Positions 15,794 through 22,827 of a DNA stretch of 64,000 bases are shown here, in pieces (position 1 is the first letter of the stretch; each line of letters starts with the position of its first letter). Origin of the DNA: Steroidobacter agaridevorans (GTDB lineage Bacteria; Pseudomonadota; Gammaproteobacteria; Steroidobacterales; Steroidobacteraceae); the NCBI RefSeq assembly GCF_009932555.1, contig NZ_BLJO01000001.1, positions 250,472-314,471 on the forward strand, in the 5' to 3' direction. Made by a program: the position numbers and the translations under genes. The notes beneath the pieces are model-generated. The model made no database searches. It had not been told where the DNA came from and saw only the letters and a list, made by a program, of their open reading frames with translations.

Positions 15794-17217
15794 ACCGACT
15801 TCGCTTCGGTGTAGTCGTGCATGGCTTCGAAGCCCATCTCCCGTCCATAACCGGAGCTGCCGACGCCGCCGAAGGGCGAGCCGGGATTGACGCGCTTGTA
15901 ACTATTGATCCAGACCATGCCCGCCCGCATCGTGCCCGCCATGCGATGCGCCCGCTGCAGGTTCGTCGTCCACAAGCCGCCACCGAGGCCATACTCGGTC
16001 GAGTTGGCGATCGCGATCGCCTCGGCCTCGTCCTTGAACGTAGTGACCGAAACAAACGGCCCGAACACTTCTTCCTGGCACACGCGATCCTTCGGCTGCG
16101 CTTTGACAATCGTGGGCTCGACGAAGAACCCTTTCGACAATGCCGCTGCGTCCGGCTTGCGTCCGCCGGTGATGACTTCAGCGCCCTGCTGTTTGGCCAC
16201 TTCGCAGTAAGTGAGCACGCTCTGCTGTTGTTTCTGCGAGGTGAGCGGCCCCATCTCGGTCGTGGAATCCAAGGGGTTGCCGAGCTTGATGGACTTGGCC
16301 AGCTTGACGAAGCCTTCGAGGAACGGCGCCGCGATGTCTTCCTGCAGCAGCAGTCGCGAGCCCGCGATACATGCCTGCCCTTGATTGTGGAAGATCGCGA
16401 AGGCGCTGCCATTGATGGCCGCCGGCAGGTTCGCATCGGCGAACACGATGTTCGCGCCCTTGCCGCCCAGCTCCAGCTGCACGCGCTTCAGATTGCCGGC
16501 CGACGCCTGCACGATGCGACGACCGACAGCCGTCGAGCCAGTGAATGCGATCTTCTGCACTCCCGGATGCTCGGCCAGATGCTGACCGGCGGTGTGACCG
16601 AAGCCGGGAATGATGTTGACCACGCCCGGCGGGAAACCAACCTCCGCCATGAGCTGCGCGATCTTCAACGTCGACAACGGTGTGATCTCCGCCGGCTTCA
16701 AGACGACCGTGTTGCCCGCCGCGAGCGCCGGCCCCATCTTCCAGCTGGTGAACATCAGCGGGAAATTCCAGGGCACGATCTGCCCGACGACGCCGACCGG
16801 CTCACGCTGCACGTAATTCAGGAAACCGGCTTCGACCGGCACCACGCTGCCTTGGTGTTTGTCGGCCATGCCCGCGAAGTAACGAAACGTCACGGCCGTG
16901 CGCGGCACGTCGAGGCCTTTGGTGTCGCGAATCGGATGCCCGGTGTCGATCGATTCAAGTTCCGCGAGTTCCTCCGCGTGCGCTTCGATCGCATCGGCAA
17001 GTTTGCCGAGCAAGCGGCCGCGTTGCATGGCCGGCGTTGCGCGCCACGCTGGAAACGCCTTCGTCGCCGCCGCGACCGCTCTATCCACGTCAGCGGCCTT
17101 GGCCTCCGCGACGCTCGCGATCACCGAGCCGTCGAAGGGATTGATGACGTCCAGGGTCGCGCCATCGAGCGCGTCGACGAATTCGCCACCGATGTACAGT
17201 TTGGTCTGCATTGTCAT
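15748..17217 (-). CDS. hapE: Aldehyde dehydrogenase, probable 4-hydroxymuconic semialdehyde dehydrogenase
   Basis: A 489-residue NAD(P)-dependent aldehyde dehydrogenase starting at MTMQTKLYIGG, which is where homology begins. Seen motifs: VPWNFP (149-153), the FTGSTAVG nucleotide-binding turn, the general-base glutamate in ELGGKGAN (E249) and the catalytic cysteine in NQGQACIAG (C283). The family is broad, but the position 145 bp after the two hydroquinone dioxygenase subunits points to oxidation of 4-hydroxymuconic semialdehyde to maleylacetate, the HapE/PnpE step. The substrate assignment is inference from context. Confidence 0.8.
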   Translation of the reverse strand: MTMQTKLYIGGEFVDALDGATLDVINPFDGSVIASVAEAKAADVDRAVAAATKAFPAWRATPAMQRGRLLGKLADAIEAHAEELAELESIDTGHPIRDTKGLDVPRTAVTFRYFAGMADKHQGSVVPVEAGFLNYVQREPVGVVGQIVPWNFPLMFTSWKMGPALAAGNTVVLKPAEITPLSTLKIAQLMAEVGFPPGVVNIIPGFGHTAGQHLAEHPGVQKIAFTGSTAVGRRIVQASAGNLKRVQLELGGKGANIVFADANLPAAINGSAFAIFHNQGQACIAGSRLLLQEDIAAPFLEGFVKLAKSIKLGNPLDSTTEMGPLTSQKQQQSVLTYCEVAKQQGAEVITGGRKPDAAALSKGFFVEPTIVKAQPKDRVCQEEVFGPFVSVTTFKDEAEAIAIANSTEYGLGGGLWTTNLQRAHRMAGTMRAGMVWINSYKRVNPGSPFGGVGSSGYGREMGFEAMHDYTEAKSVWVNVDAQIPPHYPR

Positions 17218-17361
17218 GGTCAACTCGTGGGCAATAGCGCCCCGTTGCCGTTGCCACCAGCGGCAACGGTGTGTCGTGCTTCGATTCGGAAAACAATCGG
17301 AGTCGGAAGCCCTCAATCGCCGTACGGCTCGGAACAGAGCTGCGGCTGAAGGGCCTCCGGT

Positions 17362-18357
17362 CTAGAACTCGACCGGGTACGGCTTCAGCTTGCCGCTCTC
17401 GTACAGCTGCGGCAGCTCGGGCGTGGCGTTCTCCCACACCAGCAGCATGGAGCGCTTCTTGGAGAAGCCTTGATGACGGATGTCCGCCGGCATGGCCGCG
17501 ACATCGCCGGCCTTCATGATCACCTTGGCGCGCGGCGCACCGGTGTTCTTGTCCTCGATCTGCCATTCCAGCTCATCGCTCAGCTGGATGAACCATTCGA
17601 CGCGATCGTTGCCGTGCTTGATCGGCAGGATGTATTCCTCGGTCGTCGGGCAGCACAAGCTGCGCTCGAGCACGGAGGACACCGAAGGATTCCAGGTCAC
17701 ATCGGAGCGCGACAGATAAGCGAACAAGCTGAACGCATGCAGCTCGTTCTCGAACCCAGGCTCGGCGTGAATCTCCGGCTCTTCCTGAGAAACATCGGCG
17801 AACGCGCGATTCACCGGATAGCCATTCGCATCGGTGCGCAGCTCGGCATCGCCCGGCAAGCCTGGCATGCGCTTGCAGGCCTGACGCTCACGCTCGATCG
17901 CGCCGCGATTGTTACCGCGCTTCTTGCCGAGCCAGCTCTTGCTCGTCTCATCCGGCGCGGCGAATGGATCGAAGCCTTCGTTGGTCCAGTCATCCAGCAT
18001 GGCCTTGAAGGTCGCCATGATCTGGCGCGAATCGAACGTCTCCATGTGATCGAGCCCGCGCTCTTTGTACGCCGGGTTGTAGGTGCCGGCGTAGAACTCC
18101 ACTTTGCCGTAGAGATTGCGCGTACCGATCATCGCATCGAAATTCACCCAGCCGTAGAAGAAGCCCCAAGCGACGTCGCGCATGACGGCGCGGAGGAACG
18201 CATCGGCCGACATCTTGTGGGAGAGCTGCTGGCCGTTCGCCTCCCAGCCGACGCGCACGAAATATTCGTCGCGGCTGAACGAGAAGCTGCCGAGCTGAAA
18301 ACTGCGATAGCCGGTTTCGTTGCTCGCGGGTGACGCCACCACGTCCAATGCACTCAT
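17362..18357 (-). CDS. hapD: Hydroquinone 1,2-dioxygenase, large subunit
   Basis: A 331-residue cytoplasmic protein whose length and sequence match the large subunit of two-component, Fe(II)-dependent hydroquinone dioxygenases (HapD, PnpC2, HqdB). Landmarks are GYRSFQLGSFSFSRDEYFVR, RDVAWGFFYGWVNFD, DDWTNEGFDPFAAP, a cupin-like segment MKAGDVAAMPADIRHQG and the C-terminal SGKLKPYPVEF. The enzyme cleaves the ring of hydroquinone between C1 and C2 to 4-hydroxymuconic semialdehyde. The small subunit gene ends 10 bp upstream, and downstream enzymes of the route flank it. Recognition is from recall of family sequences, not a database search. Confidence 0.85.
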   Translation of the reverse strand: MSALDVVASPASNETGYRSFQLGSFSFSRDEYFVRVGWEANGQQLSHKMSADAFLRAVMRDVAWGFFYGWVNFDAMIGTRNLYGKVEFYAGTYNPAYKERGLDHMETFDSRQIMATFKAMLDDWTNEGFDPFAAPDETSKSWLGKKRGNNRGAIERERQACKRMPGLPGDAELRTDANGYPVNRAFADVSQEEPEIHAEPGFENELHAFSLFAYLSRSDVTWNPSVSSVLERSLCCPTTEEYILPIKHGNDRVEWFIQLSDELEWQIEDKNTGAPRAKVIMKAGDVAAMPADIRHQGFSKKRSMLLVWENATPELPQLYESGKLKPYPVEF

Positions 18358-18367
18358 TCTCTCGCCC

Positions 18368-18865
18368 TCAGGTGTAACAAATCTCTCGCCACTTCTGCTT
18401 CGACAGCTCGCCTTCGATGGTCTGCAGCAGAATCACGCCGGGGCGCGCCGCCTTGAAGCGGTAAGCCGCGCCCTGCGGCAGCAACACCTGGTGGCCACGC
18501 TTGCACTTGACGTGTCCCATCCGTCGTCCGGCCGGATTGCCAGGCAGCAGGATGGCGCCCTTCTTCGAGGGCGGCCCCGCCGGAGCATCGAGCTTCACCA
18601 GCTCCACCTCCACCTCGCCGTCCATCACGATCGCGAACTCGTCATGCGAGGCCGCGAACCAGGGCGATGTGCCTTCGGCCCGCAGCGTCTCGAGCACGTA
18701 GCCCAGGTTGATCGCCACCACCACCTTTTCATACGCAGCCGAGCGCGCGGCAACGTCAAAGACGTTCGAGAACGCGTAGTTCTTCGGGCTGTCGTTGATG
18801 ATCTCCAGCTCGCCCTTGGCGTAGTCCTGCAGCGAACCAAATACCGTTTGAAATTCCGCAGTCAT
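18368..18865 (-). CDS. hapC: Hydroquinone 1,2-dioxygenase, small subunit
   Basis: About 165 residues starting MTAEFQTVFGSLQDYAKG. Its size and C-terminus (KCKRGHQVLLPQGAAYRF, then QTIEGELSKQKWREIC) match the small cupin-type subunit of hydroquinone dioxygenase (HapC, PnpC1). It forms the active enzyme with the 331-residue large subunit encoded next. The ATG overlaps the FecR stop codon by ATGA (18862-18865), so translation of this catabolic subunit is coupled to the anti-sigma regulator, which is unusual. The open frame runs further upstream but only inside the fecR coding region. Confidence 0.85.
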   Translation of the reverse strand: MTAEFQTVFGSLQDYAKGELEIINDSPKNYAFSNVFDVAARSAAYEKVVVAINLGYVLETLRAEGTSPWFAASHDEFAIVMDGEVEVELVKLDAPAGPPSKKGAILLPGNPAGRRMGHVKCKRGHQVLLPQGAAYRFKAARPGVILLQTIEGELSKQKWREICYT

Positions 18866-19920
18866 CGTCTGGCATCCCCTGTTTCGTTGCTTTCCGGTGC
18901 GGCCTGCAGCAGCAGCGTGTCGCCCTGATCGATCAGTTTCAGGCCCAGCGACTCCTGCAGCAGGAAGCGCAACGAGCTCATATCGCCGATCTGCAGCACC
19001 CCGCTCACGGGCCGGCTGCCGACGCTCGCGGAGCTCACCTGCACCTTCCGAGGCGAGTAGCGGTTGAACTCGGCGATGGCATCGGCCAACGGCACCTGGT
19101 CGAACACCAGCTTGCCTTCGCGCCACGCGGTGATGCGCCTGACGTCAGCCGCTTGCACCTCGCCGATCCCGCCGCCGCCGCGATAGCTCACCGCCATGTT
19201 GGCGGTCAGATGCGGCACACCCGCGACCGGATCGGACGCTTTGGGCAGCACCACGACCGCGCCTTCGAGCACCGATACCGTCACGCCATCGCGTTTCATC
19301 TGAACACCGAACTCGGTCCCCACGGCGCGCACCAATCCACCCGCCGCTATCACCTCAAACGGACGCGAGGTGTCATGTGCGACAGAAAAGAAGGCTTCGC
19401 CCCGCTGCATCTCGATCCGGCGCGATTGGTCGGAGAGCTTCACGGTCAGCACCGTGTCGGTGTTCAACGTGACGGTCGAGTGATCGGCCAGCACGACGCG
19501 ACGCTGCTCGCCCACCTGCGTCTGATAGATCTGCGTCTCGACGTGGTGCGTGAAGAAATACGCACCGGTCGCGACCATCAGGAGCACCGTCGCCGCGGCG
19601 CTGAACCAGATCGAGCGCTTTTCCCGGAAACGACGTGAACGTTCCTGAGCGGCCGCCTCGCGGGCGGCAATCGCCGCAACGAAATCGATATCGGCCTGCA
19701 ATTCGGCCTCGGTGGCCAGGCCGCGCCCCATCGCCATCACCAGCTCGCATCGCATGTAACACTCGCGATGCTCGGCGGCCTGGTCGAGCCAGGCATCGAA
19801 TTCAGCTTCGGTCTCGCGGCTGACCGGATGATCGTGCAGCCGGACGAACCAACGGGCCGCGGCGGCTTCCACCGCGCGGATGTCCGATGAGCTATTGGTT
19901 TTGAGGCCGCGGTCGCTCAT
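18862..19920 (-). CDS. fecR: FecR-type anti-sigma/sigma regulator
   Basis: About 352 residues starting at MSDRGLKTN, where ATGA overlaps the sigma factor stop; an upstream ATG at 19950 is an alternative. The N-terminal cytoplasmic part (about 1-110) has the DUF4880-like AARWFVRLHDHP and AEFDAWLDQAAEH. A single transmembrane helix (IWFSAAATVLLMVATGAYFF) follows, then the periplasmic FecR domain (GEQRRVVLADHSTVTLNTDT, FEVIAAGGLVRAVGTEFGV). The C-terminus is an STN-like domain (LADAIAEFNRYSPRKVQV). It would relay receptor occupancy from the STN-bearing TBDT at 22828-25464 to the sigma factor encoded just upstream. Confidence 0.9.
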   Translation of the reverse strand: MSDRGLKTNSSSDIRAVEAAAARWFVRLHDHPVSRETEAEFDAWLDQAAEHRECYMRCELVMAMGRGLATEAELQADIDFVAAIAAREAAAQERSRRFREKRSIWFSAAATVLLMVATGAYFFTHHVETQIYQTQVGEQRRVVLADHSTVTLNTDTVLTVKLSDQSRRIEMQRGEAFFSVAHDTSRPFEVIAAGGLVRAVGTEFGVQMKRDGVTVSVLEGAVVVLPKASDPVAGVPHLTANMAVSYRGGGGIGEVQAADVRRITAWREGKLVFDQVPLADAIAEFNRYSPRKVQVSSASVGSRPVSGVLQIGDMSSLRFLLQESLGLKLIDQGDTLLLQAAPESNETGDARR

Positions 19921-20549
19921 CGCTCCGTCGTCCTCAATCGGCTCTGACATAGTTCCAACACCATGGCGATATCGCGCTCCACTGTTTTTGTGCTGACCCC
20001 CAGATGACGACTGATCGTCCGATAACTCATATTTTGTGTGACGTGCAGCAGGAACACTTGCCGGTGCCGCGGCGGTAGATCCAGCAGCACCTGCTTCACG
20101 ACCTGCATGCCGTGATCCCAATCGATGATCTCGTCGGGCGACTCCTGTTCGCCGACCAGATCCACCAGCTCGTAGGGAATGTGCGTCGCGTACGAGCGCG
20201 ACTTGCGCTGGCGAAAGCGGTCTCGCGCCAGGTTGGTGGCAATCTTGAACAGGAACCGGCGCACCTGGTCGTCCAGATGATCCAGATGCTCGACCCGCAA
20301 CAGCCGGATGTAGGTTTCCTGCAGCACCTCCTCGGCGTCATCGCTGTTGGACAGCAGCCGCGTGAGGTACTGGAGCAAAGCGGTCCGGTGATGACTGAAG
20401 AGCCGTTCGACCAGCGCGGCCCGCTCGGCGTCGGTCATCGCCGCGGCCTCGGCATCGGCCTCGGGTCCCGCGATGGGCGCCCCGCCCGGCTCGTTCGCCT
20501 GGGGCTTGATGGCGCGCACCAGCTGCAGCTTGACCTTGGCAAAACTCAT
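19917..20549 (-). CDS. fecI: ECF sigma factor of the FecI type
   Basis: A 210-residue extracytoplasmic-function sigma factor. Region 2 is visible as RLFSHHRTALLQYLTRLLSNSDDAEEVLQETYIRLLR and region 4 as LLDLPPRHRQVFLLHVTQNMSYRTISRHLGVSTKTVERDI (helix-turn-helix); these are split here only for description. It is followed by a coupled FecR gene. With the STN receptor nearby it forms a classic cell-surface signalling set. What is unusual is that the genes directly downstream in the same transcript encode hydroquinone dioxygenase instead of an iron-uptake receptor. Confidence 0.9.
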   Translation of the reverse strand: MSFAKVKLQLVRAIKPQANEPGGAPIAGPEADAEAAAMTDAERAALVERLFSHHRTALLQYLTRLLSNSDDAEEVLQETYIRLLRVEHLDHLDDQVRRFLFKIATNLARDRFRQRKSRSYATHIPYELVDLVGEQESPDEIIDWDHGMQVVKQVLLDLPPRHRQVFLLHVTQNMSYRTISRHLGVSTKTVERDIAMVLELCQSRLRTTER

Positions 20550-20635
20550 TGGACGGTACGTTCAGGACCCGTATTTCGACGCGGACATCGGTACATACGT
20601 AGCGGACGGTCCCGTGCCGACAATTTTTTCCAAAT

Positions 20636-20863
20636 CTACGGCTCGCGCAGACCGGCATCGGCCGACAGGCGCACCAGATCGATGCTCGCCAGGCAGTCCG
20701 CGCGGCTTCGATAGCCCCGCCCGGAGTTGGCGATCTTGCGCCGCTGGGCATCCAGCAGGAACCAGCGCCACCGCTGACCGCCATCCTCGTACACGAAGTA
20801 AGTCGGTTGGCCGGTCGGGCCGCCGGCCAGCATCGGTTCGAAGACCTCCTGATCGTGCGACAT
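20636..20863 (-). CDS. Small DUF1508 (YegP-like) domain protein
   Basis: A 75-residue protein starting MSHDQEVFEPML, four bases after the intradiol dioxygenase stop. It contains one DUF1508 unit: YFVYEDGGQRWRWFLLDAQR, then SGRGYRSRADCLASIDLVR. DUF1508 proteins such as YegP are small beta-beta-alpha modules of unknown function. The tight spacing behind the hydroxyquinol dioxygenase suggests co-expression. Its open frame extends upstream inside the dioxygenase gene but that part is antiframe. Confidence 0.75.
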   Translation of the reverse strand: MSHDQEVFEPMLAGGPTGQPTYFVYEDGGQRWRWFLLDAQRRKIANSGRGYRSRADCLASIDLVRLSADAGLREP

Positions 20864-20867
20864 GAGG

Positions 20868-21707
20868 CTACCCAGCCAGCACGAAATCGTGCTCGAGCAG
20901 CCAGTCCACCGCCAACGAGCGGTCGGTGTTGCGCTGATAATCGATGAGCAGCGAGTCTTTGACGCCGAACACCGCATCCGAGCCGATGTACTCATCGCCC
21001 CGGGTGAAGAGCTGCGTCGTGACAGACCGATAGCCCTCGGCGCTGACGATGAAATGAATGTGCGCCGGGCGCATCGGATGCCGCCCTGCCTTGCCCAACA
21101 GCTGACCGACGGGCCCGTCCACCGGCACTGGATAGGCAATCGGCTTGATCGTCCGGAACGCAAAGCCACCGTCCGCGGTCGTTCGCAGCTTGCCGCGGAA
21201 ATTCATCTCCGGCTGGTTCTTGTCCTGAACTGCGTACAGCTGATTCGGCGAGGTATGCCAGATGTCCAGCTCGGCGCCCGCGATGGGCTTGCCATCGGTT
21301 GCGAGCACCCGGCCGCGAATCAACACCGTCTCGCCCTCGCCCGCGAGTGCAATGCTGCCGCCGTTCTCGATGTGCGGCGAATGGGGCGCATAGAACGGAC
21401 CGGTGACAGCGGACTCGGTCGCGCCACCCATCGTCGCGTTGTTGAGATTGTCGACCGCCGAGCTCAGCCCGAGCGCATCCGACAAGAGAATGAACTCCTG
21501 CCGCGGCCCGACGCACGATTGACCGGTGCGCGTCAGAAAATCAATGGCCATCCACCACTCCTCCGGACGCAGCTCGACTTCATTGGCGAAGCCGTGCAGG
21601 TGACGCAACAGACTCTCGATCACTGTGTTCCAGCGTTCGTTATCCGTCCGGCTGTAAGCGGCGATGACTTGATCGAGCAGAAGCTGATTTGAATTGAATT
21701 GAGTCAT
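20868..21707 (-). CDS. Intradiol hydroxyquinol 1,2-dioxygenase
   Basis: A 279-residue non-heme Fe(III) intradiol dioxygenase. The N-terminal helical linker (ERWNTVIESLLRHLHGFANEV) mediates dimerisation in the family. The four iron ligands are visible as Y158 (NQLYAVQD), Y192 (IAYPVPVDG), H216 and H218 (RPAHIHFIV). Hydroxyquinol dioxygenases convert 1,2,4-trihydroxybenzene to maleylacetate. Its gene overlaps that of maleylacetate reductase by ATGA (21704-21707), which makes hydroxyquinol more likely than catechol as substrate. No lysyl-rich catechol-type variation can be excluded from sequence alone. Confidence 0.88.
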   Translation of the reverse strand: MTQFNSNQLLLDQVIAAYSRTDNERWNTVIESLLRHLHGFANEVELRPEEWWMAIDFLTRTGQSCVGPRQEFILLSDALGLSSAVDNLNNATMGGATESAVTGPFYAPHSPHIENGGSIALAGEGETVLIRGRVLATDGKPIAGAELDIWHTSPNQLYAVQDKNQPEMNFRGKLRTTADGGFAFRTIKPIAYPVPVDGPVGQLLGKAGRHPMRPAHIHFIVSAEGYRSVTTQLFTRGDEYIGSDAVFGVKDSLLIDYQRNTDRSLAVDWLLEHDFVLAG

Positions 21708-22765
21708 GGGCTGGGCACGACCCCGTGGTAGGCGTCCTCGAGCAACTGCCGGATGGCATCGCGCGTAACCGGACGCGGATTGAAATAAGGCGTGCGCGTC
21801 GCGATCTCGGCGGCACGATCCAGATCTTCACGACTGAGTCCCAGCTCACGCAGCGAGCGCGGCGCGCCGACGGCGCCGCCCAAGGCATGAATGGTGCTGG
21901 CAATCGCCTCGGTGCCCAACGCGACCGTCAAGCGATGACGAGCATCCGTCGCGGCAGGCAAATTGAAGGCTGTGGCATACGGAAGCACGACAGCATGCGT
22001 TTCGGCGTGAGGCGTGTTGAACGTTCCGCCCAGCGTGTGACACAGCTTGTGATGCAAGGACATGCCGGTCGAGCCGAGCAGAATGCCGGCAAGGCAAGCG
22101 CCGTAGAGCATTTCTTCCTGCGCATCCAGGTCGGCCGGATTCGCACAGACCCTGGGCAATGCACGCGCGATGGCGCGAACGCCTTCCTGCGCGAGCGTCG
22201 ACATCATTGGATTGGCGTTCTGCGCGTACAAGCCTTCGACGAGATGGGCCAGCGCATTCAGTCCGCTCGGCCCGGCGATCTTCGGCGGTAACGTCGCGGT
22301 CAACCCGGCGTCATAGACGACCGAGCGCGGCAGAACTCTTTCGTCCTTGCCCGTGCGCTTCACGCCATCGGTCGTGATGCCCCACACCGCCGTCATCTCC
22401 GAGCCAGAATACGTGGTGGGCACGGCAATGATGGGCAATCCCGTGTCGAGCGCGATGGCTTTCGCCAGCCCAATGGCCGATCCGCCGCCAATTGCGACAC
22501 AACCGTCCGCTTCGACACTGCGTGCGTGAGCAACGCCGGCGGCGGCCACGGCAGCGGGCACGTGCTGAACGACCTTGTCGTAAATGCCAACACAACGATC
22601 ACCCAGCGACGCGGCGACCTGCGCGGCAGTCTCTGCATGACTGGGGCTGACGATGATGAGCAGCCGTCGGCGATCGAGCACCGTAGCCTCTTCGCCAACA
22701 CGCGCTCGACTGCCCCTGCCCGAGACCACTCTGAGACGTGCGATTTCAAATACAAAGGGTGGCAC
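21704..22765 (-). CDS. hapF: Maleylacetate reductase
   Basis: About 353 residues, an iron-containing alcohol dehydrogenase family member that reduces maleylacetate to 3-oxoadipate with NAD(P)H. I start at GTG 22765 because a GGAGG sequence (complement at 22771-22775) lies five bases upstream, and this start gives the family's usual length and the N-terminal FEIARLRVVSGRGS. Motifs: CVAIGGGSAIGLAKAIAL (dinucleotide binding), PTTYSGSEMT, GLNALAHLVEGLYA, GMSLHHKLCHTLGG and TPHAETHAVVLPY, carrying the conserved histidines. It joins the hydroquinone and hydroxyquinol branches of the cluster. Confidence 0.9.
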   Translation of the reverse strand: MPPFVFEIARLRVVSGRGSRARVGEEATVLDRRRLLIIVSPSHAETAAQVAASLGDRCVGIYDKVVQHVPAAVAAAGVAHARSVEADGCVAIGGGSAIGLAKAIALDTGLPIIAVPTTYSGSEMTAVWGITTDGVKRTGKDERVLPRSVVYDAGLTATLPPKIAGPSGLNALAHLVEGLYAQNANPMMSTLAQEGVRAIARALPRVCANPADLDAQEEMLYGACLAGILLGSTGMSLHHKLCHTLGGTFNTPHAETHAVVLPYATAFNLPAATDARHRLTVALGTEAIASTIHALGGAVGAPRSLRELGLSREDLDRAAEIATRTPYFNPRPVTRDAIRQLLEDAYHGVVPSP

Positions 22766-22827
22766 TCGACCCTCCAGCTGACGCTCCACCGAAGCTAATA
22801 CTTTGCAGGGCAGCGAGCGTCGACAAT

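Noticed and set aside
15589-17349. 586-codon plus-strand frame over the aldehyde dehydrogenase
   Set aside because: Antisense shadow; the minus strand has the intact dehydrogenase catalytic residues.
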